A stretch of DNA of 64,000 nt from Ramazzottius varieornatus (GCA_001949185.1 BDGG01000002.1:6290772-6354771); one strand, 5' to 3'; positions 23,201-36,259 are shown, counted from the first letter of the stretch. The notes: generated by a model not told the origin, from the sequence alone. Program-made: numbers and translations.

Positions 23201-26200
23201 TACCTGCATACATTTCTGTCGTTTTATCTGATGGTGCGCAGGTCCACGTAAGACGGAACATAGTTCAATAGCCTAATCAATTACTGATTTTGCAGCATAA
23301 TTTCCAGGAGCAGCTTATGCTCGACCAGCAGCGGAGTCTTTCTCCACAAGGCAAGCTCTCCCAAGCCGGTCGTTTCGCTGTACCTCAGCCAGCGGGACCT
23401 TCCTTCTCGTCGCCGACTCCTCACCATCCCACAGGTCCTCCCGTCGTTTCCCTGCCTTCCACCAGTCACACCTTCTCGATGGATGGTCGTATTCAGTCGC
23501 TTTCGAATCTCTCACCTACAATAAGCTCACCTTCCAACCCACCAGTCCGTTCGCCGCGTGATCTAGCAAATGCATTGACGAGAAGCGCCACCGAACCCAG
23601 CTTGTTGTCCGATGACAAATCCAGTGGTAGTAGCAGTGGGTCACAGCCAGGTTCGGCGGAGTCTATGGAAAAGAAGAATGTCCTGTTGAAGAAGTTGCTG
23701 GAACAGGGGAACACACCGGTGTCTGCAGCAGCGCCTGCGACCGGTGTTCCTGGCTTTCCGTTGACGAGCGCGCATGGTTCACAGTTAGAAAGGCAAAGGT
23801 CCACGTCGAACCTGCTGGTGAAGCTGGAAGAGGAGGATGATGACAATGTCTCGATGTCGACATTGACACCGGCTCAACGTCAGCAGTTAGAGCTGATTGA
23901 CAAGATGCCTCTGGAAGTCCAAACGGAAGGCAGCTCAAGTCCAGGTAAGATCCCAATTTAAAACATACTGCTACTTAGAACACGTTAAAAAGTATCAGAA
24001 AAACAGCCAAGAAAATGTTCACAAAATTACAGTGCGTATATTTTTTGCAGCTACGAGCTCCACCATGCATCTGAATTCGTCATTCACCGCGCCGTCTGAA
24101 GCCAGTATGGACCTGGAGAGTGGCAAGAAGAAAAAGAAGACCACCAAGAAGAAGAAAAAGACGGATGAGAACGGACAGCCCGAAAGTGGCTCCAGCGAGA
24201 ATGGTCCGCCAGCTGAAAGTGTGGTGGCTGCGCTGGTGGATCGACTGCGAGCCATTCCGTATGATATGGCTGAACCTCAGAAGCGAGCTCTTCCTCAAAA
24301 GAGTGTGGTTGTCAAGTCCGAAATCGAACCTTTAGCTGCGGTCGGACCTCGTCAGCTGGAGGACCTGAAGAAACCTCAGCGCCGATCATTACAGGTAAGC
24401 TAATCATTTGCTCGGCAATGCACACTCGACAAGATGGAGTTTCCGAGTAGCGCACGGTATCAGTTGGTATCAGTGGTAAAGTGCACCATCTTGGGAAAGC
24501 AGTCTTGTCGAGTGTGATTGGGGAGCCCTCAATCACTTGCTCGCTTAATTTTCGTCATTTGATGTATTTTCGAATATCTTACAGGGTTCTTTTGGGGCTT
24601 ATGAAGTGAGCAAGCAGGGCCCTAAGAGTCGTTTCTACGTTCCCGTGCCCACAACAGACCAAGACGTACAGTACGTCACTGACGAGACCTCGTCCTTCTG
24701 GATCTTCCAAGACTGTATGAAGAAGAACATGCCGACCCTGGCCAACAACGTTGATCCGGTCGTTAAAGTCGAACGCTTGGACTTTAGGAGTCCATCGAGT
24801 CCAGCATTGTCCTTTGCGTCGACTTCATCGTACGGCGAAAGTCTACTGTTGGAGCCTTGCTACGACCACATGTACGCGTGGCTGGACGCTGTTTCTTCCG
24901 TCGACGAGAACTTCTTCTGTGAAATGCGAGTAGATGATCCAGTGTTACCACCACAAGCTGTTGTCTTCGATACCCTCCAGAAGCCAGGTACACCAGCCAG
25001 CCAGAAAGAGAACTTTTTGGAGGACGAGATTCTTGAGGCAAAGCCCGAACCGGTGGTCGTCCCACACAAACCATCAAAGCTACTGCAGTAAGCAACTTCA
25101 TCGTAACTAACGATCAAGTGCGATAAGTCCGTCGTAACGCTGACAAGAACATTCATTGCTTGTAGGGATTCGGACAGGGTCAACGTGACGCTGACGATTA
25201 CGGAAGAAGCTGCCAGGGACCTCCAGGGCTTCATGGAGAAGCTGGCTAACTTGCTGCAGGTTCCAGTGAGTGATATCATCATGACTGGCTGTGAACCCGA
25301 GCCGGATTCCGAGTCTGAGATGGCGGTGGTGCCGTCCTTCATCAGCGACGAGAAGCCCAAGTTCTGCTGCACTTGCGATCTAGCCATGCCCAGCTCAGGT
25401 AAGAAGGTTTGTCCGACTTGCGGCACTCGTTATTATATTTCAGCCTTATTTTTGTAGCGGTCATTCGGAAGAAATTGTCAGACTTTTCCTTCGCGGCGCC
25501 GTTGGACAATGGGCTGCCGTATGACACGGAAGATGGCGAGCCATACGTGTCGTTCTGTGGACAGCAATGTCTGATGCAGTTCGCTCTGAACTCGACCAAC
25601 GGTTCAAAGGCCTCACCACCGGCAACTGTTTCCGTGGACCATGGTATCAATGGCAGTAATGGCTCCGTCAAGGGTGAGTCGAGACGGGAACGAAGAGAGT
25701 CGGCTCATAAGCGGAGCTCGTCCGTTCAGAATATACTCAGGTCTATCCAGCCACTGCTGAGGAAGGGCAAGAAGACTAGACATGACTTGTGGTCCGGTGA
25801 CATATCCCAGGTAATCCTCCTTGGTCAATGATAAGTCTTTGACATTGTATGTCTTGTTTTGGGATTGGCGGTTGACATTGCTTGGTTTGAGGTTTCGAGA
25901 ATTGGACGGCCCGCCAACGGAGCGCACAGGATTGTCATCCCAAGTGGCGCACGCTACCAGCAAGTGAAAGTGGAAACGTCCGCCACTATAAATTACGATT
26001 TTGTGCGCTTCACCTGCCGGCCTCTCAGTTTCACTGAGAAAAAAGAACAAATATTACAAGACGATTTTTTTATTTCGTAGTGGAAGTCGATATCGCCGGT
26101 AACGGAACGTTTAACACCTGAGCAGATCCTCCAGCAACTCGACGTGGGTATCCGGCGTCTAGATGGTGTAGGTGACTTTCGGGCGTGTGTCTTGTGTAAC

Positions 26201-28542
26201 CTGATAGGTGACTCTTTGACGAGCACGGGCACCGGTCGATTACTGAACATTGACGGTGACCACTGGGTGCATCTGAACTGCGCATTGTGGTCCTCGGACG
26301 TCTACGAGACCATCAATGGCCACCTCTTCAACGTCCAGAAGGCTTGTGAACATGGTCGAGAAACCATCTGTGTACGCTGTAAGAAGCCCGGCGCTACCCT
26401 GATGTGCTACAAGCCACCCAGAATCCGATGTGCCCAAGTCTTCCACTTCCCCTGTGCCAAGCAGCAAGTGGCGTCCGACTGCATGTTCTTCAAGGACAAA
26501 ACGCTCCTGTGTGATGGACATAAACCGAAGGATCATCCGGAGGACGAACTGCAAAACTTCACCGTGCAGAGAAGAGTTTGTGTCAACCGAGACGAATTTC
26601 GCCTAGCTTCGAAGTAAGCGTCCGTCTTCCCATTGACATACCAAGACAACTTCCGATTAGCTACCATAACTTCTTTGTTTCGTCCTTCAGAATTGCTCTT
26701 TGTCCGGATGGATTACACACGTTCAGAGTGGGAACGCTGATCTTCCATTCCATCGGACAGATCTTAGTGCAGCATATTCACAATTTCCACCATCAAAACT
26801 GCGTGTATCCTGTAAGTTTTCGATTCTGGCTTTGCGTAACTGCCTACTTTTGAAATGTTCATTGGTCCCATGGTGGTTTACAGGTTGGGTATTCGGCCAC
26901 TCGAATCTTTTGGTCCATGAGGGCTTTCCAGCGTCGTTGCTACTACATCTGCAGCATACACGAAGTCGATGGCTTTCCAGAGTTCAAAATCGTGGTGAGG
27001 GAATCGGGCTTTGATAACGTCGTACTATCAGATGTTACAACCAAAGGTGAGTCCAACAGCTCCCATAAGTAAAGGGAAGAAGATTTCTTACAGTATGAGT
27101 TGGTGACATTGGATGGCGCAGGTGTGTGGATGAAAGTTCTGACGGCGGTCCTGGGTCTACGAACCAACGCTATGATCAAGGTTTTCCCAGACTTCTTCAC
27201 CGGTGACGAGCTGTTTGGTTTGACGGAGGGTAACATCGCCCGTGCCATCGAGATGTTGCCCGGTATGTCCGAAGCGTCACTGTACCGACCGAAGTTCGAA
27301 AAGGAGAAAGCCGCCGATCTGTCCCCGTTGGCGGTACCTGCAAACGGCAGTGGTTCCGCCAAGACTGAACCCAAGCTCAAACTGCTACCAAAAAGGTGAG
27401 GATCGAAATTTAATTTATTTCTTGAAAATTTCGCTTATAAAAACTAGAGTCGATAAAAAATTGAATCTAAAGCTGAAAATGGAGCTGGGCAAACAAAGTC
27501 CACAAGATCGCTTCTTCAAGTTGGCGCATGCTTTCACTGTTATTTGCTGGAAGCGTGCGCCGCTCGTAGTGATCCTGTCGGGTTTGTATGTTCAAGTTGC
27601 ATATGTTGAACATATAATTTTTGAAATTAGTCATTTTGTGGGGATTAACAAAGAGCTGCTCGATTCATAGAAAAGTCACTGAAGTCAACAAAAACATCGG
27701 CCAGTCCATTTCAGAAGTGAGGGCCGCCACGCCGTTGTCCATCGTCATACCGTCGCCGCTGTGACTACTTCCCTCACCACATCCTCTTCGGGCTCTCAAC
27801 TGAGCGCTACTTTCTGTGATACTAATGGCCTGTCCTATCAGAATAAAGTTACTCACTCTAAGATCAACCAGTTTCGTCGAATGAAACTGGACTGGAAAAG
27901 AAATGTCTACCTAGCCCGGTCCCGCATCCAAGGCCTGGGCTTGTTCGCTTCGCGTGAACTGGACAAAAGTACCATGATCGTAGAATATGTCGGCGAACTC
28001 ATACGAAATGAAGTGGCGAATAACCGAGAGAAAAATTACGAAAAAATGGTAAACGAAACCTTTCTTTTCCCCTATTCATACTATGTTAGTTTCCCACTTT
28101 TTATCACACTGAAATTTTCTTGCAGAATCGCGATGGTATCTACATGTTTCGTGTCGACAAAGATACTGTAGTGGATGCCAGTCGAAGTGGCGGATCAGCA
28201 CGCTTCATCAACCATTCCTGTGATCCCAACTGTATCACAGAAGTTGTACAGACTGACAAAGACAACAAGAAGATTGTCATTACATCTCTGCGAAAAATAT
28301 TGAAGGGCGAAGAAGTAAGTTGGGTACTCTAGAGTACTCTGTGTGAGAAATCACTGAAATTAAAATGGATAATTTGACATGAAGAAAGGTCGAATTTTGC
28401 GGGTTTTTTTCTTTACCGGTCTCTAACGGGTATCTTATCTCTTTTGTAGTTATGTTACGACTACAAGTTTGACTTTGAGGATGACTTGCATAAGATTCCC
28501 TGTAACTGTGGTGCTCGCAACTGCCGACTGTGGATGAATTGA
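17218..28542 (+). CDS. KMT2C/D: KMT2C/D (MLL3/MLL4, trr-type) histone H3K4 methyltransferase, 2766 residues
   Basis: Twenty-two exons sum to 8301 nt in frame: 17218-17622, 17809-18307, 18528-19042, 19102-19377, 19448-19958, 20191-20699, 20763-21053, 21365-21813, 21940-22206, 22266-23054, 23296-23944, 24051-24394, 24584-25087, 25166-25398, 25458-25810, 26081-26613, 26691-26811, 26884-27046, 27122-27395, 27715-28048, 28126-28314, 28450-28542. Domain order: a cluster of PHD fingers (about residues 139-320), an HMG box (about 825-880, [16 protein letters not shown]), a long Pro/Gln-rich region, a coiled coil (about 1339-1436), an extended PHD (about 2231-2351, [16 protein letters not shown]), FYRN/FYRC (about 2378-2530, [11 protein letters not shown]), then SET (about 2626-2750) with [26 protein letters not shown] and [11 protein letters not shown], and post-[22 protein letters not shown] and LANLL are LxxLL-type motifs. 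The family monomethylates H3K4 at enhancers within COMPASS-like complexes. It is shorter than vertebrate KMT2C/D (about 5000 residues) because the disordered regions are compact. The ATG is the first in a start context after an in-frame non-coding leader. Confidence 0.97.
21177..21270. repeat. foldback repeat copy in KMT2 intron 7
   Basis: TTTTCGCAAGTGGCGCATGTTTT pairs with GAAAGCGTGCGTCACCTGGAAAA; outer arm CTCGAACTCGACATGAC. Confidence 0.75.
24416..24520. repeat. foldback repeat copy in KMT2 intron 12, best termini
   Basis: Termini CACACTCGACAAGA and TCTTGTCGAGTGTG are perfect inverses, extended by CAAT and ATTG. The inner core is degenerate (GAGTAGCGCACGG and AAAGTGCACCATC). A near-identical 13-bp direct repeat, AATCATTTGCTCG and AATCACTTGCTCG, flanks it at 24402 and 24531. 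Confidence 0.85.
25922..26010. repeat. foldback repeat copy in KMT2 intron 15
   Basis: GCGCACAGGATTGTCATCCC then AAGTGGCGCACGC on the left; GACGTTTCC-type arm, CCGCCACTATAAATT and GATTTTGTGCGC on the right. The termini (GCGCACA) differ from the other copies. Confidence 0.6.
27490..27586. repeat. foldback repeat copy in KMT2 intron 19
   Basis: CAAGATCGCTTCTTCAAGTT then GGCGCATGCTTTC on the left; GAAGCGTGCGCCGCTCG and GATCCTGTCGGGTTTG on the right. It lies between the FYRC-end exon and the pre-SET exon. Confidence 0.8.
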
Positions 28543-31129
28543 CGTGTAGCTGACCGAATGGCCTCGCCTTATCCGACGAGAAGAAGAAGGTTATGTTTCA
28601 TAATATCGCGTTCCAAGATGATAGTCTTCCGAAGTTCGGCGCGTTTCTAGGAGGGTCGGTCGGAAGCCTTTTTGTGTTCTGTTGGTGTATATTTATTGTG
28701 TTTCTTATAGACTGTTAGCTTTTACCGGTGTTGGAAGTAGCTAAAAACATTTCTGTTGTTGCGCACGTGCTTAATGGCTAGATTTACACATTCATAATCG
28801 CTCTCCCCTTTTTTGTTTTTATCCCGTCTCGTTTTTGTCCTAGCTCCGCAGCTCCGGACTTGTGGTTACTGTCAGGAGTCTGCCAACCTTTTTTAAACGT
28901 TTACTGTGTGTATCTCAGGTAGAGAGAGCAACGTACGTTATAGTTTATTGGACATGACACTTGATTTTGTTGTATATTCACACTGATGTATAACCATGTT
29001 TTATAATACGATATAAACTATATTTGCTTTCACAGCTCAATGTACCAAATTCGTATTGTTCCACGCTGCCAGTTTTTAGCAGAAAAACTTCTTGAAAAGG
29101 CTACTGGAATGCAGGTTTTCCATGTAGTTTGCTGCACCATGCAGAAAACTCAAGTGCAACATTTCGCCTACGAAATAACATCTTGAGGTATTCAGCGTTC
29201 CCTTGTTCGATAGCTTGAGAGGAATCCATGTTTAATCCTGAGCGGCTGAGCTTAGGCTAAACGTCGAGGGGTGGGGCCTAAGGGCTGAATGGTACCTTTT
29301 TCGCTTCCTTTTTCGTGTGCATCTCGCTTCTATGGGGAATCTGAGGCCAACGCCAGCAAGACTTTTGCTCAGGGTGTAAGTCTACGTGTTTCTATCCGAT
29401 TTGATCCTGTGCCACGTTTACACTTTAAAGATTCCTTCTCGAGTCGTGTGTCTTATCAAATTTACGTCACAGCCCTACAGTTTTTGCTGAATTCGTTCAG
29501 CAGTTATGGATCAAGCAGCTGGGCTAGGCGTGCCAAGTCTGCTTTCTGCATACTGGTCCACCGCCAAGACTTGGAGGTTCTCCATGGCCTAGGGCGAAGA
29601 GCCGGCTCTGCGCGCTCTCGGTACTTCCTCACTGACTGTGCAACTCATGTGCGTCGCCACGACGTGGAAGGCTTGAGCTCCCTGAGGACGCTCGCACGCA
29701 TTCTGTGCATGTGCCGCGTGCGTGATTTTGAACTTGCACGTCAGCAACCAAGTCCCAGGATATCCTGTTGTTAGTGCTGTGAGAACAGGTATAGCTGGAC
29801 GCTGTTCTATTTTCTAATATTTTGTTCTATTCTCTAATAGAAGTCAAGAAGCTCTAAATATACAAATATAGTATCCAAGAACTACTAAATCTAGCTCGAT
29901 GTGAACCCGATATCACATCTGCCGGAAAACAAAACGTGAAAGCACCTTTGCAGGCCAGGAAAAAAATGGGCGGAGTTGATCGCTTTGAATTACAATTAAT
30001 TTGGGGGCAGGTAAATAATTTTCGGATGGTTGTTATCTTAACCGGCGCACTTTTCATTGTCATGGCCTGAAAACGAGCGCCAATGGAGACAAAAATAGTC
30101 CTCCTCACGACGAGCTGTTTAAGTCGCTAGCGGCTGATTTAAAATTTAAATTTCCTTGATCACCTGAAAGTGGTCGTGAATGATACAAAATTCAGTTTTC
30201 GCAAACTTTGGATTACGAAGCCTTCGCTCTACTCTAAATTTCGTGAAATGTATCTTTTCTATTCTGGTTCCCATTGCTGTACACTTTCGATTTGTACCCT
30301 ATTTCGACCTCGTAATTGTTTGCCGGCCTCCCAATGATGGAAATACGCGAACAATAAAAAAAAATGTGAATAGTTCCAGCCGTGCTTGTATCACTTCAGA
30401 AGAGTCCCAAATGATTGATACTGTGTTAATTTTCCGGGTGAAATATCTGTCTAATTGTTATTATACTATAATTTCGAACTGTGTGCGTGGAGTGACCTCG
30501 CCGTATTTTGGATTCCGAGAAGTTGCGAAAGGAACAGAGCACAGACAAATGACACAAGTCTACTTAATAAAAGCTAGGAAGTTATGAAAAGACAGGTGTG
30601 GTACCGTAAGGTTAACGTGGTGTTATTACTTCGCTATAGCAGGTTTGCTGTTTCCGCGCGGAATGTTTTGCACCGATCATAAGCTGCTTAGCAAGCTCCT
30701 CACCGAGTTGTGATTGGCGAAACGGCGAAAAGAGTCTCCGCCAGACGATTTGACGTCAGTCTCACCTAGTGCTTATTGGTTTGATCGATTTTCCGTGCAG
30801 ATACTGTACCAAGCGCTGCCACCAGAAACCTTACTGCACTGTACATACTTTCGATGTACACTCGTGCGTTCTTTCACGATAGTCGCTTGTTCTGCGCGGA
30901 AACCTTTTCAACAAGCAACATAGAGTCAGCAAGGCAGAAAATTCATTCTTTTTCTCAATTACGCATGAGCTGAGCTTGTGTTGACTAGCACGAAAATTGT
31001 ATCGCTCGTTCCGAATTAGATACTTCACGACTTAGTCTTCTCACATGCGAACACCTGCACAGCTAGACCAGTATGGCTTTCCCTGCTGCGCTGTGAAACT
31101 TCCTCTTTTGCAGGTTCCGTCACGTAAAG
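28543..31129. other. intergenic between KMT2C/D and the Crypton-derived gene
   Basis: This holds the KMT2 3' UTR and then AT-rich sequence with no supported gene. A degenerate foldback repeat lies at about 30025-30095 (ACCGGCGCACTTTTC paired with GAAAACGAGCGCCAATGG). A 161-codon open frame at 29289-29774 has no recognisable domain and was not called. Confidence 0.5.
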
Positions 31130-34100
31130 ATGGACCTCCAAAACGATCGCATGGTTTGTCTCGATTCTTTAGAGATGGGAGGACTGAAGGACCACCGTCC
31201 AACCATTTCACCATCGGGTCCCGGCAGCGTGTCCGGTGGCGCCACCGCAGAGTCCACTCGGCGTTCCCAGTTACATTCCCAGTCCAGCGGAGCCGACGAC
31301 GACACCAACCCGCTCTTCATTTCTGCCGTCCGAATTTTTCTAGACTTTGTCCGCGAAAAGCACAGTATTGCCAACCCGGAAAAGACCTGCGGTTTGGAAG
31401 ATCTGATTCTGTACCTAGCCGAATTTCAAGAAGAGGCTAAAACCAAGAAAGGCGAGCGGTATTCTCCGTCCACTATCCGCGTCATTCGCTACTCCCTCAA
31501 CCGTGTGATCGCTCTGGGAAAAAACCAGCAAGAAATGCGACCCTATCCTACGCAAAGCAATGGCTGTCGACGCAAGCGGAAGTTCGAAGAGAACCTGAAC
31601 GACCATGTGGACCTATCGAATTTATCCGATGACCATTCGCTGGACCGGTCCTTCGGCGAGTCCCTGGCCTTGCACCAGCTACCGTCCAACAGCAGCAGTA
31701 TCAAGCTGCCGGAACGTGACTACAGAGGTTTTACCGATCATTCAAGCCGCTTTCCACGGCTCAACCGGGCGGGCACTGCCACTATGACGTGAGTATAACC
31801 GGAATAGACGCCAATAGAAAGCTGGCCGAACCGTTCAGCCGATACTCATCGTGCGGCACATATCGACCTGTATTGCAGATATGTTGCAACCACGTACAAC
31901 GAGCGTTCAGACAGTCCTGATATCTGCACGCCGTCCATGTAAAATATAGTGTAACATGAAGAAATGTAGACGTGTAACTTATCTCTCGCTTGGTATCAGC
32001 AAACATCGTACGTGTAAGTCCTGGTTTTTCCACCAATGAAAAGTCGTTCAGCATAGCGCTAGCCAGAGTGAGTCCAATATAGTGATTAAGGTTCTATCAA
32101 TCAACTGCTAAATTATCGAACACAGCTACAAGGCTGTGCCGTACCTGAGATATCCAAAATTTTGATTGCTTGATACGGTCCGATGAGGCATCGCATCAGA
32201 CTTCAGCTGTTTCCTGTGATTCTCCTACCATCATCCGGTTATCTTCCCTGTTTCTTCGTTATTCCTCTCGTTGGGTTGGATAACGGTGAGCCGCTGACCA
32301 TCTACATAGTCGTCGTTAGGTTGGTAGCGGATCGTTGGACTGACCAGACCACTTCTGTTTCAGGTTGGCTGTCGATGCCACACGATCTTCGCTGCTTTCG
32401 TCTACTGTCAGCTGCTGTTCTCCTTCGCGACTTCATCTGCATGAGGGTTCTGGGTTTTCACCACAGGCGCGACACAAACTTACTTTCCTTTTCACAGAAA
32501 GGCTCCTCTGGGCGTGTCGGTTGCTGCGCACTGGTGTCTGTGAGGTGTATGTATGTGGTTGTTGCGCCGATACTAAAAGGCCTGGGCTCTCATCTACCGC
32601 GATACAACTCAGGGAACGGACGCCGGAGCCATGCATTATCTCTTTTCAGACATTTTTAAAAAATTTAAAATTAAGCTGATCGATGTGTTTTTATCGTTAG
32701 GTAAAAGCGAGAATGGAGGTCGTTTCTCCTGGAACACTGTCTGTGTTATGCAACCTATTTTTTGTAGATTGTGACCGTCATCCAATCCGATGGGCGTGTC
32801 GATGGTTCCGGTCTCTCGTCCAATTAGCGTTCAGACCGTTGTTCGACGTTTTCGTTATTATTTTTGTATTAACTTTGACCACTATTATGAACCCACTCTG
32901 ACGCTAACTCAGCAAAAGGATGGCTTATCTGCCATATTCAATAATAGTATATTCTGCTGAAACCTGGCAACCGGGTAAGGCAAGTCTTATGATGTGTATG
33001 TGCGCTGCATCGGTCTCGATAGTCGATAGACTCGATACAACGGAACAGGGCAACCGACAGCAAAGCACGCGGCGAGCTTGTCTGTCACAATACTCATTAA
33101 AACAGCACCTTGGGCGATATATTCTGTTCTTCCGTCATGTTTACTAACCTTTTACGCCCCAACTCGAAACTGCAGTATAATTTTCGAGAGCTAATCAAAT
33201 ATTCCACAAGACCGATCGCGAACAACCAGAACAATCAATAAACCAATTACAAATTTACAATGAATGAACTTCTCCTCGTAGACTCGACGAAGGAGCTGAT
33301 TTAGTGACGAGTCATTCTCTTTCAGAAAGGACAACTTCGAGCCTTTTCCGGAAACAACCCAGTCGGTCCTACAGGGCGTCAAAACATTTCGCAACTGGCT
33401 GAATAACCAAGGATTCAGTCCAGTCTTCGAGATCTGCAGCCCGCAGCAGCTCAACGATCAGCTAGTCAGCTTTTACCGGTTCGCCAGAAACGATATGCGA
33501 AGCGAATGCACGCGCAGCTCCCTCCAAAGTTTCCGGTTCTCCATCTCTCACTATCTAAAGAAACAAGGTAACATTTATCGCTAAAGCCAAGCAGCCATGA
33601 TATACTAAACGTGATTTAGACCACAGCCGGCATCGATATCCAGAAAGACCCAGACTTCGAAACATCCCGCGAAGCTTACCGTTTGGCTTTGGAGAACCTC
33701 ACTACGTACACTGGCCTGGAAATCAAGCGTCAGACGTTTGAGTCAACGTTCTCGCAGAACTTCTCGGGAACAGAATGGTTAGGTATTCCCGTTGATTGCA
33801 TCAAGACTATCTACCGCAGTGGGACGTTGTCCACCGACAGCGCCCTCTCGCTACAGCGCAAAGTATGGTTCGAGCTCACCATCTTTTTCCGCGGCATTCC
33901 CTGTTGTCCCGACCAGGCGTTCTGGACCAAGAACACCTTCAAGGTCTTCTCGGATGGCCAAGGGATAAAGTACGTCGAGCTGAACCCAGATATGTACAGT
34001 CGTTATGGACATGTCATCACCCGGGTCTCCCAGGAAGGTATATAGTAGCCTGTCGTGTTTTACCGTGCTTGCTGTGACACATTGCTTTTATTATTTTTTC

Positions 34101-36015
34101 AGCGGGAAGGATAATGGTTCAAAGAACAGGTTCGCCATTCTGTCCAGTGGCTTCTTTTGAGATGTACCTGGCAGCTCTGAGTCCCACCTGTGAAAGTCTG
34201 TTCCCATCCGTCCTTGGGGCCGATAAAATCATCTCAGAGTCGGATCGTATGTTTACGCTGTACTCGGACAAGCCCGTTGGACCAGCCGTTTTGTCGCGAA
34301 TGATGGAGACTGTTGCCAGCGGCGCGAAATTGTTGTACCGCTTTAGCTGCTTGAGCGTGGCCGAGGTAACACCTCCTGCTTGGCGCTACGAGCACGTTTC
34401 ACACAGTAACGTTTGATACCACTTTAGACCGACCATGTGGCATGGATGCGTGCCCTAACCGCCCTGGAAATTGAGCATCGGTGTCAAGCGATGGTGGCGC
34501 CGCCGGAAAACCTCTGCCGGCTCAAGAGCAGCTCAGAATGTCCTAACCATCGGGAATGTAACAGAAAATCAGTGATCCACACTATGGATCGTGAAGAGTG
34601 CGATTCCGAAGCTTGTTCAGCTCGAACTTATTCACAACAGAGACCGCGAATCTCGGAGCACTCCGAACCCTCACTTCCGTTCCTGCCTTCTGGCTCAATG
34701 CAGTACGATACCACGAATGGGAACAGATTTAGCTGGAAAAAGAAGCTGAAAATGGCTCTCAAGGACAATCTGCACAGCTCACAGAGCGATTTATCGGATG
34801 GATCTTCGGGAGCTGAAAGTCCGGTGCGACGCAGTCGACCGCACGACTTCGATCACGTATTCTTCGAAAACGATACAATTACAAACGGTTCACCGGTGCC
34901 AATTCAATTAGCCCCAGTAAAGCTATCTCTCAAAGTACCTTCTTCGAGCTCAGGAACCTGCCCCGATAAAACGGCAAGCTGTGAATTTAAGGATAACCAA
35001 CGTGACGCGACGTCGTCGAGCTGGACTGGGTCCACGAAATCGGAAATAGACGAAGTTATCAAACAAGAACTGAATTCAAATTCTGTCACCTATCGTATCG
35101 AACATCCCCGTCGACGAGCCGAATCGACAGATACGAGTACTCAAGCGACGCCAGAAGCTCCTCGCCCAGCTGTCAAGAGAATCTTAGACTTGTACCGCAA
35201 AGCCAGTCCCAGTTTGGAAATGGAACACCTGGAGATACAGAACGGAAAATTTAATGAGATACCAAAGCATCCCGGAGAAGCCAGAATCTCAGACCGACAG
35301 GAAGGAACCTCACAGCCAATTATAGTAGTCCGTCCACAAATCACTATCATTAGCCGAGGAAGCGGTCCGATCGATGGGGCTCTATTGAAGCAGAGGATCT
35401 TCGAATCCATTGCCCATTCTTTGGAGAACTTGGAATGGCATGCGGAGATCAATGATGCAGTCGAAAGACTGAAAGGTGCCCACAGCGACCGTTTGATGCA
35501 AAACGCTATTGTAATTCGCGCAAATGGAATCGTATAGTACAATTTGTTCCTCCTGTTTGCAGAGAACTCGCTGGGAACTTCATCGCAGCATTCTTCGTCG
35601 GTAGATTTGTCGTCTAGCCCCATGTCACAGTCTGCGTCCTTCGACAAAGAACGCGATCACAAAACGAAGGCACCAGGTAATACGAAGCATCCTTTCTCGA
35701 TGACAGATACGTGTGTCAACGTACATGTAATGCAAACGATGATGTCTTCTTCATTTTGCAGAGCTTTCTGGCAGTGTTTTGGATTCTCAAGTTCGTTTCA
35801 TGCTGGGAAGCTCCAGCGAAGAAGCACACCACTCGGGCTGTGCTCGGCACCACAGCGATTATGAATATTCGGATGTCCAACTGGAAGAACCCCCCAAATT
35901 GCACATCGATGAAAGCGATGAAAAGAAGGACATGATGTTCGATCACGAAGAAGGGGACCACCATCATGGTTCGCATCGACGAAAAGCATTCTTACCAACC
36001 CGACACTTCGAATGA
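31130..36015 (+). CDS. Crypton tyrosine-recombinase-derived (DUF3504-like) protein, 996 residues, probably domesticated
   Basis: Seven exons (31130-31788, 33326-33567, 33627-34037, 34103-34365, 34428-35475, 35563-35676, 35762-36015) sum to 2991 nt in frame. Residues about 61-132 and about 228-300 are two copies of a helical core-binding-like domain (FISAVRIFLDFVRE..YSPSTIRVIRYSLN and VLQGVKTFRNWLNN..TRSSLQSFRFSIS). Residues about 301-525 resemble the recombinase catalytic region of ZMYM2/QRICH1/KIAA1958-type proteins (AGIDIQKDPDFETSREAY, KVWFELTIFFRGIP, RTGSPFCPVASFEMYL). The terminal HxxR..Tyr part is not recognisable, so catalysis is unlikely. A long Ser-rich region follows, then an acidic His-rich tail. 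The introns and absence of terminal repeats argue for a host gene. Such domesticated Cryptons are usually nuclear, DNA- or chromatin-associated. Intron 1 is 1.5 kb. The exon 5 donor (35475) is the least certain join. Confidence 0.7.
31789..33325 (+). other. long intron 1 of the Crypton-derived gene
   Basis: At 1537 bp this is far longer than nearly all other introns in the window. No coding exon with splice support is visible inside it. It could hide an additional exon or an alternative start for the downstream core-binding and catalytic part. Confidence 0.4.
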
Positions 36016-36259
36016 AAGATTCGTAAGTCACGATAAATTATTTTTTGTTCACACTATCAAACCGAAGGACCAGATCCCACGTGAAGATATCATCGTTTAG
36101 GTTACAACAGCAGTGGACAACACGAGGATCGTGTACACAAAGAGAGCAACCAGAGATCTGTTATGATAATGTTCTATGAGTCAGATGAAGTCATGTTATA
36201 CGTATTAGCAGGTAGAAAGAAGGAAAAATGGCGGTCTCTTAAGAGTTAGGACTGGCCCA

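Noticed and set aside
29289-29774. 161-codon open frame on the plus strand after KMT2
   Set aside because: No domain, no splice partners, Ser/Arg/Cys-rich composition as expected for a chance frame, and no promoter or poly-A context.
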